Shown: positions 12,601-24,006, counted from the first letter of the stretch. The stretch is 64,000 nt of DNA from Gracilariopsis chorda (GCA_003194525.1 NBIV01000134.1:62001-126000); one strand, 5' to 3'. A program made the numbers and translations. The notes: generated by a model from the letters alone, not told the origin.

Positions 12601-13432
12601 TGAAGTGCAACGCCCTCAGGGAGGGATTCCTGGTACTTGATCGTTTTCCCGATATTATCGGTTGTGTAGTTTGTATATGAACGACGCCCCACAATGGTGG
12701 GTATGGACATGTGGGACACGGTTTTGGGTCAATTGGCGGTTCGCCACATTAGTTGATGTTGCCACGAAATGTGGAGTATTTTAGTTGATTTTACTTATTA
12801 TATTCACACCCATTTCTGGGAAGCTAGTACTTAGTGCGACGGCACACTGCCGTCGCACCAGTAAACCTTCCCCAACAAGGGATACCAACCTGGGGTATTG
12901 GCTCTAGTTGTTACCGCTTGCGCGCGTGCTCTACTCCTCCTTGGAGGGAAATGCCGTAAACCACGGGACATCTAACCCCCTCGCACATCTAAACAGGCCC
13001 ATCCTTGGGAGTATAATTGTTCCAATCACATTGGTGTTTCGCCCTGTATAGGGAGTCCTGTCCACCGGCATTGCCGTATTTGTTCGTCGCTCTCGCGACT
13101 CACCCTCGCCCACTCTTCCTCCTTTCCCTTCACTCTCCTCCTTTCCCCTTTCAGGGTAGTATATCCCGCTACCCGCGGCCCCTCCTGTGTGCACCCGCTC
13201 ACACTTCCCCACATACGTGGAAACATACCTCTACTGAGGATCACAGCCCGCTCACGCGGATACCGATTCTTCGCCTTCACCTCCCTGCGCAAGTCGCGAC
13301 AGGTGTCCCTGGTCTTACAAACCGGCTTTGCCGTGACACCTCCGAGAGGGCTCTAAACAACTGGATTCACCTCGTGAGAGGAAGATCCCGGACGTCTTTT
13401 GGTGTTTTTCCCATTTGGGGCATTGCACCACA
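12601..13432 (+). repeat. 5' LTR of E2
   Basis: 832 bp, beginning TGAAGTGCAA and ending TTGCACCACA, so the ends form an imperfect 10-bp inverted repeat. Nearly identical to 23174-24006. A pyrimidine-rich tract at about 13110-13165 is typical of a transcribed R/U5 region. Short hairpins such as CCGCTCACGCGG (13248-13259) are frequent. Confidence 0.95.
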
Positions 13433-13435
13433 AAG

Positions 13436-13453
13436 TGGTCTCTTGACCTAGAA
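13436..13453 (+). other. Primer binding site of E2
   Basis: TGGTCTCTTGACCTAGAA begins three bases after the 5' LTR and starts with the TGG that pairs with a tRNA CCA end. The homologous position next to the LTR of E4 reads ATGATCTCCTGA on the minus strand, supporting its importance. The primer tRNA was not identified. Confidence 0.6.
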
Positions 13454-13537
13454 TCGGTTTTTGTTTTCCCTCTTACGAGGTTTGTTTTCATTCACCAGAA
13501 GTTCCGTGATCGTTTCCCGTCGTAACATTATTTTCTC

Positions 13538-15436
13538 ATGTCAAGAAATCCCTCCGATGCGGAGCCAGTGGTAATGCGTAGTCGCTCCCGCGACAACGCG
13601 GACACTTCCGAAGTTCGGTTCGTACCCCGTATCCCTATACGGGTAAGTTCCAGCAGTGCTGGCGCCGCTTCATTGCAGAATGATACCCCCGACCGGGAAC
13701 CCTGGAACCTCCTTTTGCCCTCGGTATCACCCCCGCAGGGGAATTCAGCATCGACTCCGGCTGTTACCGCAGTGCCCCAGGCACTCCAGCCTGCTCCCGC
13801 TGTCGTGGCCTCAAGCCCCCGTGGGACGGGCGATAACACCCCCCAGGAGACTTCCCTGGAGTCCCAGGTACGCGCTCTGTGAACCGCCCATGACACCCTT
13901 GTAGGGGAACTAAAATACCTCCAAGAGGTGGTCTTGGCAACCCCCGTAAAGGAGATTGCCGAGGAACTCCGTATTTTACGGTCTGACGTCAACTACATGT
14001 TGGAGAGTTTGGGACGACCCGCCACCTTCATCGATGGAGTTAAAGCCCGATTTGGTCGGATTGGTGCCTGCCTGGAGACGCTGTAGCAGTTCGTCCTCAT
14101 CGACAAACCATCCCCGGATGATCCAGTAAACGAGGCATCGCATGACGACGAGCTTGCTGGGAATAAGAAACGCCGTCATCGACGGGAACACCACCGAAAA
14201 TATTCGGACTACGATTCTTCGACATCGTCGGACTCATCCCGAAACCATTCGGTTAGCTCGAGCTCCTCGGACTCCCACTTGGAGGACGAGAAGCCAGGCT
14301 ACTCCTCCCGCTCGAAGCGGCCAGCGGCCACTAAAGGTGTAACCCGAGCCCGCCAGAAAGGGAGAAGACACCCCGGTTTCCGGGAATTGAAACCGACAAA
14401 CCCGGATTACCGGAAGCTTTTATCATACCAGTACTACTGGCTCGAAGATTCCTCACTTGGACGTACGCCCCGTGGTACAGGAAAGGTGCGAGAATGCATT
14501 AAGCGAATGCAGCTCTCGCTCTGCAACCAGTATTTTACTGGAGAGGACCCAGTCCTGGTACTGGATTTCTTATCCCGCTTTGTAGCGGAGGCCGATATCC
14601 TCGGTATGAATGAGGGACAAGCCTATTTGGCTTTACCGTGTTTTTTACGGGGAGTGGCGGAGGACCAATACAACTCTGTCAGAGGATCTTCTCGTGCCTC
14701 CGAGGGAGGGGTTACTTGCTGGCCGGAGGCTGTGCAGTATCTTCTGCGCTCCTACGCCACAAACATCGCTATTCAGCAGGCTATCCTCGCTTTGTGAGAT
14801 ACACGCCAGCGTGCTGGACAGACCGAGACCGATTACTCGGTGCGCCTTAACAAGGCTTTCCACAGATGTGGTAACGTATACCACGCTGGGGAGCGCAGTA
14901 CCATGTTCATCGATGGTCTTGACCCGGCAATCTGGAGTTTAGTTACCCGTTATCGAGAGGGCAAGCGGAGGATCACCTATCTCGAGCTGGTCCAACACGC
15001 TCGAGCGGAAGGGGATGCACTTCGTGCAAGAACTCCGAACAATCGGTCTAAATCCGCCAAGGCGTTGTTGCTAGAAAGTGAAGCTTCCTCACTCCCGCTC
15101 ACTGCGGATAGGAACCCTGGACAGGGATTGGATAACGTGAATTTAGTGCAGAGGGATGGTGTGTCGATACCTACCAGTGATTTGCCGTCAACGACGGAGA
15201 TGACCCGTGATACGGGAACAGAAGATCCCGTTCTATACAGTGGTAACGGTCGGGTCCAACCCCAACGACTCCCGTTTTCAAACGGTCAATCCCGTTATCA
15301 ACGGCCTGGATGGACTGACACCCGCCCTGTGGTTCGCTTCTCCGATACTCGGAATAATAATCCGCGTGTCGCAGTGTTGGCTCTCATTTGCAACCTTTGT
15401 TATGCCAATGGCCATACCTCACCTCAGTGTATCTGA
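13538..15436 (+). other. gag region of E2
   Basis: Gag spread over more than one frame in this copy. An N-terminal Ser/Pro-rich part is followed by a coiled segment with RILRSDVNYMLES and a capsid-like core containing GEDPVLVLDFLSRFVAEAD and GVTCWPEAVQYLLRSYAT. A perfect zinc knuckle C-x2-C-x4-H-x4-C (CNLCYANGHTSPQC) closes the region at about 15392-15433. The minus-strand E4 fragment shares both core motifs. Several breaks. Confidence 0.8.
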
Positions 15437-15729
15437 TCACTGAAGGATATGGCCAAGGTGGTGGCAAAATACGAGGCCCTCACTCCAGAGGAGAAACTTT
15501 CCGTCCCGACGGCTTCCTATCTCCGTGCTAAAACGAACTTTTCCCACGCCCTACCACAGACCCCGCGTGCGCGGCAAGCTTCATACGCCCCGATTCGGGA
15601 GATCACGCAACCATCCGCTGCAACCCCCGCTTATGCGGATAGAAACCCCCCTCAACGGGATGAAGCACTCGTTGTCGAGGAACCGAACCCACCGCCAAAG
15701 GCGGAAAACTAACTGAGGCAGTCTCCCCT

Positions 15730-16428
15730 TTGGGAGAGGCATCCTCAGACAAGAGGCTGTTGGCGCCCGAAGCGTCCTCGCCTCGCTCCCCGGTGAAAGT
15801 CCTCTCGAGGAAAGACACCGCTGACGCGGACTCTGCGCACCTCGGTGTGTTGCATCGCTCGTGGATACGGAGTAAAAATCCCCGGATTCCCGGTAGAGTC
15901 TTGGTCTTGGCCAAGCGCAACTATAAGGTCTATGCCGACCTTGGCCTTGATCCCCAGTTTATGGTGAGGTTTCTCACCGTCCTGGACACAGGTGCAGGCC
16001 CCAACTTTGTTCTGGAATCATTGTTACCAACACTTGTGCGGTCTCGTATCCGCTCTGACGTGGTCCGCGACATTTCGGATGCGAACAACAATCCATTACA
16101 AACGGTGGGCACAGTGGACCTCGTCGTGAGACTTGGTACCTCTGTGGTGATGTTGGACTTCATCGTTTGCCGTTCATTGGCAGCACCAGTCATACTGGGA
16201 TGTGATTACTGCGACAGATTTGTCGACGCAATCAGGCCCCGCCTCAGGCGTGTAGAACTTGACGACGGATCGTCGGTTCCGATTGTTCGCCGCCCGCTAA
16301 AGCGGTGCTCTCGGAAAAACTTTCCGCTCCCTGCTGCACAGGAACCACCGCCCGCTTCCCGCGAGTCCACCAAGCTCCGCGTCGCTGCCTCGGTTTCTAT
16401 AAAGCCTGAGTCCCAAGTCTGGATGTAA
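15730..16428 (+). other. Aspartic protease region of E2
   Basis: Open frame of 232 aa with the retropepsin signature VLDTGAGPNFV (DTGA active site) and the flap-side tract MLDFIVC...VILGCDY typical of Ty3/gypsy proteases. It lies between gag and the RT frame. Confidence 0.85.
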
Positions 16429-16458
16429 GTAAATTCCCGTCAGCAAGGTCTTCGGGTT

Positions 16459-19400
16459 ATGCAACCCCTCGCCTCGTTGTACCAGAAATCCCAGCTGGCG
16501 CTGGCTAATGGAATTGTCTCCATTTCCCCGGATTTACCTTTCCGGATATTGGTTGCCAACCTTGGCAAACACCCCCAGTATCTGGTCAAACACCAAGTAA
16601 TTGGGAGTGTAACCCCCCATCCTATGGGAATGCTGCCAACAAAGATGACAGCCGCCGATGTACTCGGAGTTACCACCTCTTCTGAGGAGTTCGCCCCGCC
16701 GTCCGAAGACGTCAAGTCTAAGGAGGGGGAGGAAACCGCTACTTCAGCGTCCAACATACCGAGTTACTCGGAAATGCGAACCACACCTGTTCCACAGGAC
16801 AATGCTCCATCGAGCAACGACCGGATTGATCCGGAAAAGGCACTTGAAGCACTGGACTTCTGCCACGTGCCAGAGTCGCACCGCGACAAAATCCGTATAA
16901 TGTTACGGGAATTCACCACAATATGGGATGGCTCGCTTGGCGAGATTAATGCAACGGAACACCGGATCGATTTATTCCCCGGTGCGCGACCGGTTGCACA
17001 ACCCCCTTACAGGGCAGTTCCGAAAGCTCGGGAAGAGGAGCAGTCCCAAGTGGACAAGATGCTCCGCGCAGGTGTGATTGAGCCCGCTCAATCACCCTGG
17101 GCATCCCCAGTTGTACTGGCTTTGAAGGCTGACGGAACCTGGAGGTTCTGTGTCGACTACCGCCGGCTCAATGCCGTGACTGTTAGGGAAACGTACCCTA
17201 TCCCTCGTATGGACGAGTGTATTGAATCCCTCGGAGACGCCACCGTGTTCACGGCTCTCGATGCCAATTGGGGATATTGGCAAGTACCTGTCAGACAGGA
17301 GCATCGCGACAAAACCGCATTCGCCTGCCACGCAGGAACGTACCGCTTCAAGCGGGTGCCATTTGGGTTAACCAACGCCCCCGCCACCTTTCAGCGTGCA
17401 GTAGATATTCTACTCAACCGCTTTAGGCCGCGGAATTGTCTGGTCTACCTTGATGATATTATCATCTTCTCCAATTCGTTGAACGACCATCTCACTCACG
17501 TCCAAGACATGCTGAACGTACTCTGCAATGCGAGAATTACCCTCAAGTTGAGGAAATGCGAGATTTTCACAGATACTGGGAAGTATCTGGGTCACATTAT
17601 CCGTCCTGGACGGTTAGCGATCGAGAAAGCTCGACTCAAATCCTTCGTTGAGGCGAAAGAACCCCGTACTCAAACGGAACTGCGCTCCTTTCTGGGGCTG
17701 GTAAACGTCTATCGAAGGTTTATCCCGAACTTTTCGGATACGGCGGCACCCCTGAACGCGTTGTTGCGAAAGGGGAACCCCCCAAAACTGGGAACATTTA
17801 CGCCCGAGCAATTGGAAGCCTTTAAATCCTTGAATAAGGCTGTCACATCAGCACCAATCCCACACCTCCCAAAACTTGGGATGCCACACTCCGTAGATAC
17901 GGACTCGAGCGACTACCAAGTCGGGTGTGCTCTTTTTCAAACTAACCCCGAGGGTAAACGACATCCAATTGGTTATTGGTCGCGCTCGCTCAATGTTCAT
18001 GAGCGGAACTACTCCGTATCGGAGAAAGAGTGCCTCGCGGTCGTATGGGTGATGACCACTCTGCGCCCCTACCTTATGGGAGTTCACTTCACCGTGTACA
18101 CGGATCATTCCTCATTGAGGTGGTTGATGAATATCTCCAACCCCTCGGGACGCCTCATGCGCTGGAGACTCCGCCTCGCGGAATATGACTTTGAAGTCAT
18201 TTATAAAAAAGGCGCGCAGAACACCCAAGCCGACGCTCTGTCGTGGTTACCCACAAGTGGGGAAGCACTCCCAACGGAGGATGATGAAGTCCCATGTGTC
18301 ATGGCCACAGACCCGGATGATCCGGAATGTGCCATCGAGGCTGGGCCAGAAAACTGGGACGAGGATGCTGACTTTGACGAACTACTCGCATCGCGAGCTA
18401 AATCTGAGAACCCGTTACCGGGAAACTTTGTAGCAGTATCACCGGAAGAAATGATCCGAGAACAATTCGGCGACCCATTCTGTACGAGGATTCGTGCCCG
18501 TATCAACGGTGGTGAAGATCTCCCTTTCGGGGTAAACGACAAAGGCTACCTCGTAAGGAAGGTCGAAGCCCGCCCACAGATTGTGGTACCTCATTCCTTG
18601 CAATCGCGGGTGTTACATCTATCACACTACGCCCCCATCGGAGGTCAACCAAGTGGGAGGAAACTATACCTAACCCTGCAAAGGGATTTGTATTGGCCCG
18701 CCATGGCGGTGGATTGCTACGCAACTGTGCGGTTCTGTAGCGAATGCGCGAAGAATCGCGTCAAGCTCCGCAAAAATGCGAAGAAGATGAAACTATTCCC
18801 CGCAAGGGCGCCACTCGAGTTTATCGCAATTGATCTTCTCGGACCACTACTCACCACAAAACGTGGAAACAAGTTTCTACTTGTCATCACCGACCGCTTT
18901 TCTAAGCTGGTACGGACTGTCCCTCTTCGGAGGATAACCGCTCTCACGGTGGCCCAGGCTCTGGTGACGCACTGGATTTTTGTCTACGGTCCCCCTGTGG
19001 AGGTGCTCTCCGATAACGGGAAACAGTTCGTGAGCAAGTTCTTCCAGGATGTTTGTCGCATCCTTGATGTCAAGAACTTGTTCACGACTACCTACCACCC
19101 CCATTGTAATGGGCAATTTGAACGGTTTAACAGAACGTTACTCGCGGATTTACGTTCCTACTTCGCAGACCACCCAAAGAACTGGGACATTTACGCTGAT
19201 GCGGTAACCTACGCGTACAATACGCAGGTACACCGTACTACCGGAGTTTCGCCATTCGAGTTTGTTCTATCTAGAACACCCCCGCCTGTGGCGCTGGAAC
19301 CCCAAGCTACCTTGAAAAATTTCCCATCTGTGGGTGTCTACCGGCAGCAATGGAAGCAATGGCTTTCCAAGCTGGTTCCCGCTGCGCGGAAGTCTATGGC

Positions 19401-19731
19401 ACGGGCCCAAGCCGGCTACAAGCGGGATTTTGACGCTCGCTTGCGAGGAAAGACCCCCCCGATTCGGGCAAATAACTACGTCTTCATCAGGAAGGAGTAC
19501 TATTACCCGGAACGGGAGAAGCGTCATAAACTCTCGCCTGTGGCGGACGGTCCCTTCAAGGTCATCTCTGTTAATGACGACACTTTCGTTGTAGAGATAG
19601 GTGGAGCACACGAGCGGATCTCCCGCGATCGTGTCGTACTCGCCCCCCCCTCCCTCCTCAGAGGTAATCCTGGATTCCGAACATCCCGTTTCTACGGACT
19701 CTGCAACACCGGAATCATCCGGGAGTACTAG
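16459..19731 (+). CDS. pol: RT-RNase H-integrase polyprotein of E2
   Basis: Open frame of 1,090 aa. Reverse transcriptase shows FCVDYRRLN, PFGLTNAPATFQ and the catalytic YLDDIIIFS. RNase H shows VDTDSSDYQVG, SEKECLAVVW and YTDHSSLRWL. Integrase follows with an HHCC-type zinc module ending CSECAKNRV, then the FIAIDLLGPL, LSDNGKQF and QFERFNRTL core. Domain order RT-RH-IN defines Ty3/gypsy. The frame starts soon after the protease frame and may be expressed as part of a larger polyprotein, as is usual in this family. Confidence 0.93.
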   Translation: MQPLASLYQKSQLALANGIVSISPDLPFRILVANLGKHPQYLVKHQVIGSVTPHPMGMLPTKMTAADVLGVTTSSEEFAPPSEDVKSKEGEETATSASNIPSYSEMRTTPVPQDNAPSSNDRIDPEKALEALDFCHVPESHRDKIRIMLREFTTIWDGSLGEINATEHRIDLFPGARPVAQPPYRAVPKAREEEQSQVDKMLRAGVIEPAQSPWASPVVLALKADGTWRFCVDYRRLNAVTVRETYPIPRMDECIESLGDATVFTALDANWGYWQVPVRQEHRDKTAFACHAGTYRFKRVPFGLTNAPATFQRAVDILLNRFRPRNCLVYLDDIIIFSNSLNDHLTHVQDMLNVLCNARITLKLRKCEIFTDTGKYLGHIIRPGRLAIEKARLKSFVEAKEPRTQTELRSFLGLVNVYRRFIPNFSDTAAPLNALLRKGNPPKLGTFTPEQLEAFKSLNKAVTSAPIPHLPKLGMPHSVDTDSSDYQVGCALFQTNPEGKRHPIGYWSRSLNVHERNYSVSEKECLAVVWVMTTLRPYLMGVHFTVYTDHSSLRWLMNISNPSGRLMRWRLRLAEYDFEVIYKKGAQNTQADALSWLPTSGEALPTEDDEVPCVMATDPDDPECAIEAGPENWDEDADFDELLASRAKSENPLPGNFVAVSPEEMIREQFGDPFCTRIRARINGGEDLPFGVNDKGYLVRKVEARPQIVVPHSLQSRVLHLSHYAPIGGQPSGRKLYLTLQRDLYWPAMAVDCYATVRFCSECAKNRVKLRKNAKKMKLFPARAPLEFIAIDLLGPLLTTKRGNKFLLVITDRFSKLVRTVPLRRITALTVAQALVTHWIFVYGPPVEVLSDNGKQFVSKFFQDVCRILDVKNLFTTTYHPHCNGQFERFNRTLLADLRSYFADHPKNWDIYADAVTYAYNTQVHRTTGVSPFEFVLSRTPPPVALEPQATLKNFPSVGVYRQQWKQWLSKLVPAARKSMARAQAGYKRDFDARLRGKTPPIRANNYVFIRKEYYYPEREKRHKLSPVADGPFKVISVNDDTFVVEIGGAHERISRDRVVLAPPSLLRGNPGFRTSRFYGLCNTGIIREY

Positions 19732-20004
19732 GTCTACTGTACTACCACACCCCAGCCAGAGACTCTCAGACCTACCGACCCTGTCGGACTCACCGGCTCA
19801 GCTGGGTAAATTGGGCCTCTCAGCGCCCGCCCCTACAACGCCCGCCCCCTGGCGCGAATTTATACCCGCCAGGCGGGGAATGTTATCCCTTATCCCGCCG
19901 CTCCGTCTAAGGAGGGGGAGGAGAACACTCGTTTTCGAGGAACGCTATGGCCGACGCAACGGGAAACACAAAACATACGGAACACTGACCGTGGAGCACG
20001 GAGT

Positions 20005-21141
20005 ATGTCACACGACACTAATCTCCCGTTCTCGGGCAGTGCTGCACAACAAGAACCAGATGCGCAGGCGCCGCAAAAGCGGCAATTATACCGTGCTACA
20101 CGGGAGGTTGAAGCGCAACTACAGCACACCCCTATTAGGGAAAAAGGCAGCCAAGCCGCAGTCGAAGCTTCAGGCCCTGGTGCGCAAGCACCGGAAACGC
20201 CTCCCGTCGTCGACGGAATCGAAGCCCCCGCTCCGGGGAATAATTTGCGCCAACTTCCGCAACGCTGTGGCGAAGAACCGATGAACTCGGGAAAAACGCG
20301 CGCCATCGCACGCTCGAAACCGGTCGTACTGGACGCCGCTTCTCCTCATGGAGACGATGCACCGCGCTTAGCGGCACGGACCGTGAAAAGGGTGTCATCT
20401 GCACCTGCCCGGCACCCCCCAAAGGGGAATTTTGACCAAAATACCGATGTACCGGAGTTAGCCCCAGGCAACCTGTCAGTAGCCGGGGACGCCACGGCGT
20501 CGCCGGAACTTATGGTGCAGAGCGCTCGTGCACCTGGCAGGGAGGCGGAACGCTTACCAATCACCGTATCGCACGGGACCCCGCAGGGGATGTCGCAAAA
20601 GCCGTTACTGCATACGCGGCAAAGACCCTGCAAGCTCGCGGTTCGCGAAGAAGACCGCACTCGCGGAGTTCAAGTCCCCCGCCGACTGGCGGCTCGCCCG
20701 GCCTACCGTGATGACGGCAACAACGACGCCCCTCTGGGGAATGACTTGCCGGTGAAAACCGTGACGCCACACACCATCTTGAGAGATATCTTCCCGCATG
20801 AGCAGCGGCCACTAGGACAGCGCACGGCAACGCCGGAGACATCGCCGACAACCCGGATGGGGGGCAACATACCGCACAGCGGGCCACCCTGGCAAGGGAG
20901 TACAACCACCACCCGGCACGGCCGGCAGGTCTACGAGCGAGAGTTCGTAGTACACCGACTTGTCGGACACACCTGGGGACAGGATGGTATTCTACAATAC
21001 CGCGTCCGCTGGTACGGGTATGACCCCAGTGGGGATACGTGGGAGCCAATTGAACACCTCCCACGAACGCAGGTCGTGCGATACCACCGTCAGACGGGAA
21101 CTGCAGCCCCAGCCACGCTGGTTAATGCCCGAGTCGGGTAA
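20005..21141 (+). CDS. Pro/Arg-rich linker with C-terminal chromodomain, E2
   Basis: Open frame of 378 aa. The first 300 residues are low-complexity, rich in Pro, Ala, Arg and Gly. The last 65 contain a chromodomain: REFVVHRLVGHTWG, then LQYRVRWYGYDPSGDTWEP, then PRTQVVRYH (about 20938-21095). An overlapping frame starting at 19601 covers the junction with integrase. E1 and E3 have chromodomains in the same relative place, so this is a family feature. It likely tethers the integration complex to chromatin. Confidence 0.85.
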   Translation: MSHDTNLPFSGSAAQQEPDAQAPQKRQLYRATREVEAQLQHTPIREKGSQAAVEASGPGAQAPETPPVVDGIEAPAPGNNLRQLPQRCGEEPMNSGKTRAIARSKPVVLDAASPHGDDAPRLAARTVKRVSSAPARHPPKGNFDQNTDVPELAPGNLSVAGDATASPELMVQSARAPGREAERLPITVSHGTPQGMSQKPLLHTRQRPCKLAVREEDRTRGVQVPRRLAARPAYRDDGNNDAPLGNDLPVKTVTPHTILRDIFPHEQRPLGQRTATPETSPTTRMGGNIPHSGPPWQGSTTTTRHGRQVYEREFVVHRLVGHTWGQDGILQYRVRWYGYDPSGDTWEPIEHLPRTQVVRYHRQTGTAAPATLVNARVG

Positions 21142-21329
21142 CGTTGCCGCGCGAGCGGAGTGCAGTAAGAAAGGATAGCAAGGGAAAGTCTGTCCAAGAC
21201 GGGGAATTCTAATTGGAAATCACCATCCGAGACGGGAAAGTTTACCTAGTGGAGCAGCAAGCTCCATACTACACTACACTAAGTGGCATAGCCAGGGAAG
21301 GAAGAACCAGGAAACTGGACAAAAGAGGC

Positions 21330-23117
21330 TCACTCTTTGCCGTCGCCCGGGGCGTAACCACCAGCGAGGCTGTAGGCCAACGCGTCCGCCATAGTGGTGA
21401 CATCCCCCGATACCTCGGCAGCGCTCAGACCGGCACCCCGGAGAAAACGTGCGATGATCTCGTTTTCATTCGCCGTCACCCCGCTGGGGATAGAAGGTCC
21501 GGCACTTGCCGCCGAAGGGTCAGCAGCCGGCTCGGCCGGAGATACCTCCTCTGGGAAAGCTTCCGCGCTAGCGCCGGTTTCCTCTACGTCCATCTCTCCA
21601 GGTTCTTCCGTTTCGTTATCGACCATTGGGTCATCCCCGCCGTATGCGCGGTAGTAGTCGTCAGAATCGACGTACCCAACAGGGTGGTCTTCCGGCACAT
21701 GCCGGGGCGTATCTCGAAGCTCGCGCGCCTCCTCGGAGGAAATTTCCCGGAACTCCCAGGGGTCAAAGTAGATAAAATCCCCCGCAAGGGCGGTGTTTCT
21801 ACCGAGTCCCGGACCACCGGTGTTACCGCTGCCGCCATCTAGACGACCGCTTTGCTCCAGCGGGACCTCACTCCAGCTAACGCTGTCGATGTACCCAAGT
21901 ATTTGGAGGACCTCTTCATTGTTGGCCTGGCCCACAAGGGGGATGCGAAGATCCAAATTGCGGATCGCTGCCCGCACACGCGGTGGAAGGAAGCAGAGAC
22001 GAAACTGGTCGTACGCCTCGTTGAGGATATAAGCCGCAGTGCGGGCCGCCCACTCCGTAACCACTACGGACCACAACCCCGACCGGGGATCCTGCATGAG
22101 CAGCGAACCGAGGTACGTAAGTACCGGCGGGAGTTCTATGTAGCACCCTCGACAGGCCTTATGGAAGCGCCACCACTCGGGGAGTGCTACATACCGACCT
22201 AGTCGGTGAGGCGGCGCAATCCGCTCTATCTCCACGTTCTGATACGGGATGAAATACCCGAATCGGAATCGCCAACGCCGCTCATAGCGGATGAAGTTTT
22301 GGAGAAAGTTGGACCGGCATTTCCGGGGAAGATACCTGAACTCCGCACGAATAATCGGTCGCTCCCAATAAAGGGCTTCTTGCTGCGCTGCGAGGAAATT
22401 CCTCCAAGCGAGGGTCTCGAGGCGGAACAGGTTGTTGCCGTACCCAATCTCCCCGCGAGTGCGGAAGTGGCTAATGTCGAAGCCAAACTCCGGTGGGACC
22501 GGTACATCGAATGGAGCCCGGCTCTGCCGTTGGTATGCCATGCGCGTCAACGTGGTCTGCACCGCAGCGACGGTCTCGCCCGGATTCATTCGGAGTTGGT
22601 GACGCGGAATCGCAATCTGGTGACGCCAATCCCACGATGTGGTGACTGCTCTGGGCAGAACCCCCGGAAGGGTGTCTGAGCCATCCGCATAAGCGGTGAC
22701 CAATCCGTCATTGAGGACAGCGACCGGGTGAAACCACGGGGCAAGGCGCAGGCGCTACGCGTGATTCCGATTCATCGGGTTGAGCCCCACCAGGGTGTTG
22801 TAGGTTGGCCAGTTGAACGCCGGAGCGGTTCCGAAGGACCCCACCGAAGGTGGGAGTGCGAAGGGATGGTCGGCTGTAGCAGCCATATTCCCCGGTTGTA
22901 CCGGATATCCATCGCCCTGAGGCAGGGGAACTGACCGGAAAGCGGTGTTGTATCGCCCGAGAGGCTTCGGAGGTTGGCTGTTGTTGTTGATGTTGTTGTC
23001 GTTGTTCATATCTCCCTTTTCGAGGGTGGCTGTTGTTGTTGTTTGTGCGCTCGATGACTCTGGTGCAGAGGGATCTACCGGAGAACCGGAGACAGAGCAC
23101 GCGCTTTTATCACCCAT
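21330..23117 (-). CDS. Antisense reading frame of E2, function unknown
   Basis: Minus-strand coding region between the chromodomain and the 3' LTR. The main open frame is 457 aa (21330-22703); a further minus-strand frame (22755-23117) resembles its N-terminal part. The middle is rich in aromatic and basic residues (RYERRWRFRFGYFIPYQNVE, CYIELPPVLTYLG, SGLWSVVVTEWAARTAAYI). The C-terminal third is acidic and Ala/Pro-rich. No catalytic motif, membrane span or known domain was recognised. A diverged homologue lies in the same place and orientation in E3. Additional antisense frames 3' of pol are known in some plant LTR elements, but no relation can be shown here. Confidence 0.75.
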
Positions 23118-23161
23118 TTTTGTCTGGGAATCCTCCGCGTCCGCGGTCGTTTTCCTGTCTT

Positions 23162-23172
23162 AGGGGGGGGAT
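23162..23172 (+). other. Polypurine tract of E2
   Basis: AGGGGGGGGAT directly before the 3' LTR, the expected site for plus-strand priming. Confidence 0.75.
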
Positions 23173-23173
23173 A

Positions 23174-24006
23174 CGAAGTGCAACGCCCTCAGGGAGGGAT
23201 TCCTGGTACTTGATCGTTTTCCCGATATTATCGGTTGTGTAGTGTGTATATGAACTACGCCCCACCATGGTGGGTATGGACACGTGGGACACGGTTTTGG
23301 ATCAATTGGCGGTTGGCCACAGTAGTGGATGTTGCCACGGAATGTGGAGTATTTTAGCTAATATTATTTATTATTTTCACACCCATTTCTGGGAAGCTAG
23401 TACTTAGTGCGACGGCGCACTGCCGTCGCACCAGTAAACCTTCCCCAACAAGGGACTCCAACCTGGGGAGTTGGCTCTACTTATTACCGCTTGCGCGCGT
23501 GCTCTACTCCTCCTTGGAGGGAAATGCCGTAAACCACGGGACATCTAACCCCCTCGCACATCTAAACAGGCCCATACTTGGGAGTATAATTGTTCCAATC
23601 ACATTGGTGTTTCGCCCTGTATAGGGAGTCCTGTCCACCGGCATTGCCGTATTCGTTCGTCGCTCTCGCGACTCAACCTCGCCCATTCTTCCTCCTTTCC
23701 CTTCACTCTCCTCCTTTCCCCCTTTCAGGGTAGTATATCCCGCTACCCGCGGCCCCTCCTGTGTGCACCCGCTCACACTTCCCCACATACGTGGAAACAT
23801 ACCTCTACTGAGGATCACAGCCCGCTCACGCGGATACCGATTCTTCGCCTTCACCTCCCTGCGCAAGTTGCGACAGGTGTCTCTGGTCTTACAAACCGGC
23901 TTCGCCGTGACAACTCCGGGAGGGCTCTACCCAACTGGGTTCACCTCGTGAGAGGAAGATCCCGGACGTCTTTCGGTGTTTTTCTCCTTTGGGGCATTGC
24001 ACCACA
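23174..24006 (+). repeat. 3' LTR of E2
   Basis: 833 bp, about 95% identical by eye to 12601-13432, ending TTGCACCACA. It is followed at once by the target duplication CATTA (24007-24011). Confidence 0.95.

Larger units (their letters stand above)
12601..24006 (+). mobile_element. E2: structurally complete chromodomain Ty3/gypsy retrotransposon
   Basis: An 11.4-kb element with LTRs 12601-13432 and 23174-24006, flanked by the 5-bp target duplication CATTA (12596-12600 and 24007-24011). Internal order: leader with primer binding site, gag, zinc knuckle, protease, RT-RNase H-integrase (long open frame), chromodomain, an antisense frame, and a polypurine tract. The LTRs differ at roughly 40 of 832 positions by eye (about 5%), so the insertion is moderately old. 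Pol is open over 1,090 codons, while other coding parts carry several breaks, so the copy is probably not autonomous. It is inserted inside a pogo-like transposon. Confidence 0.95.
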
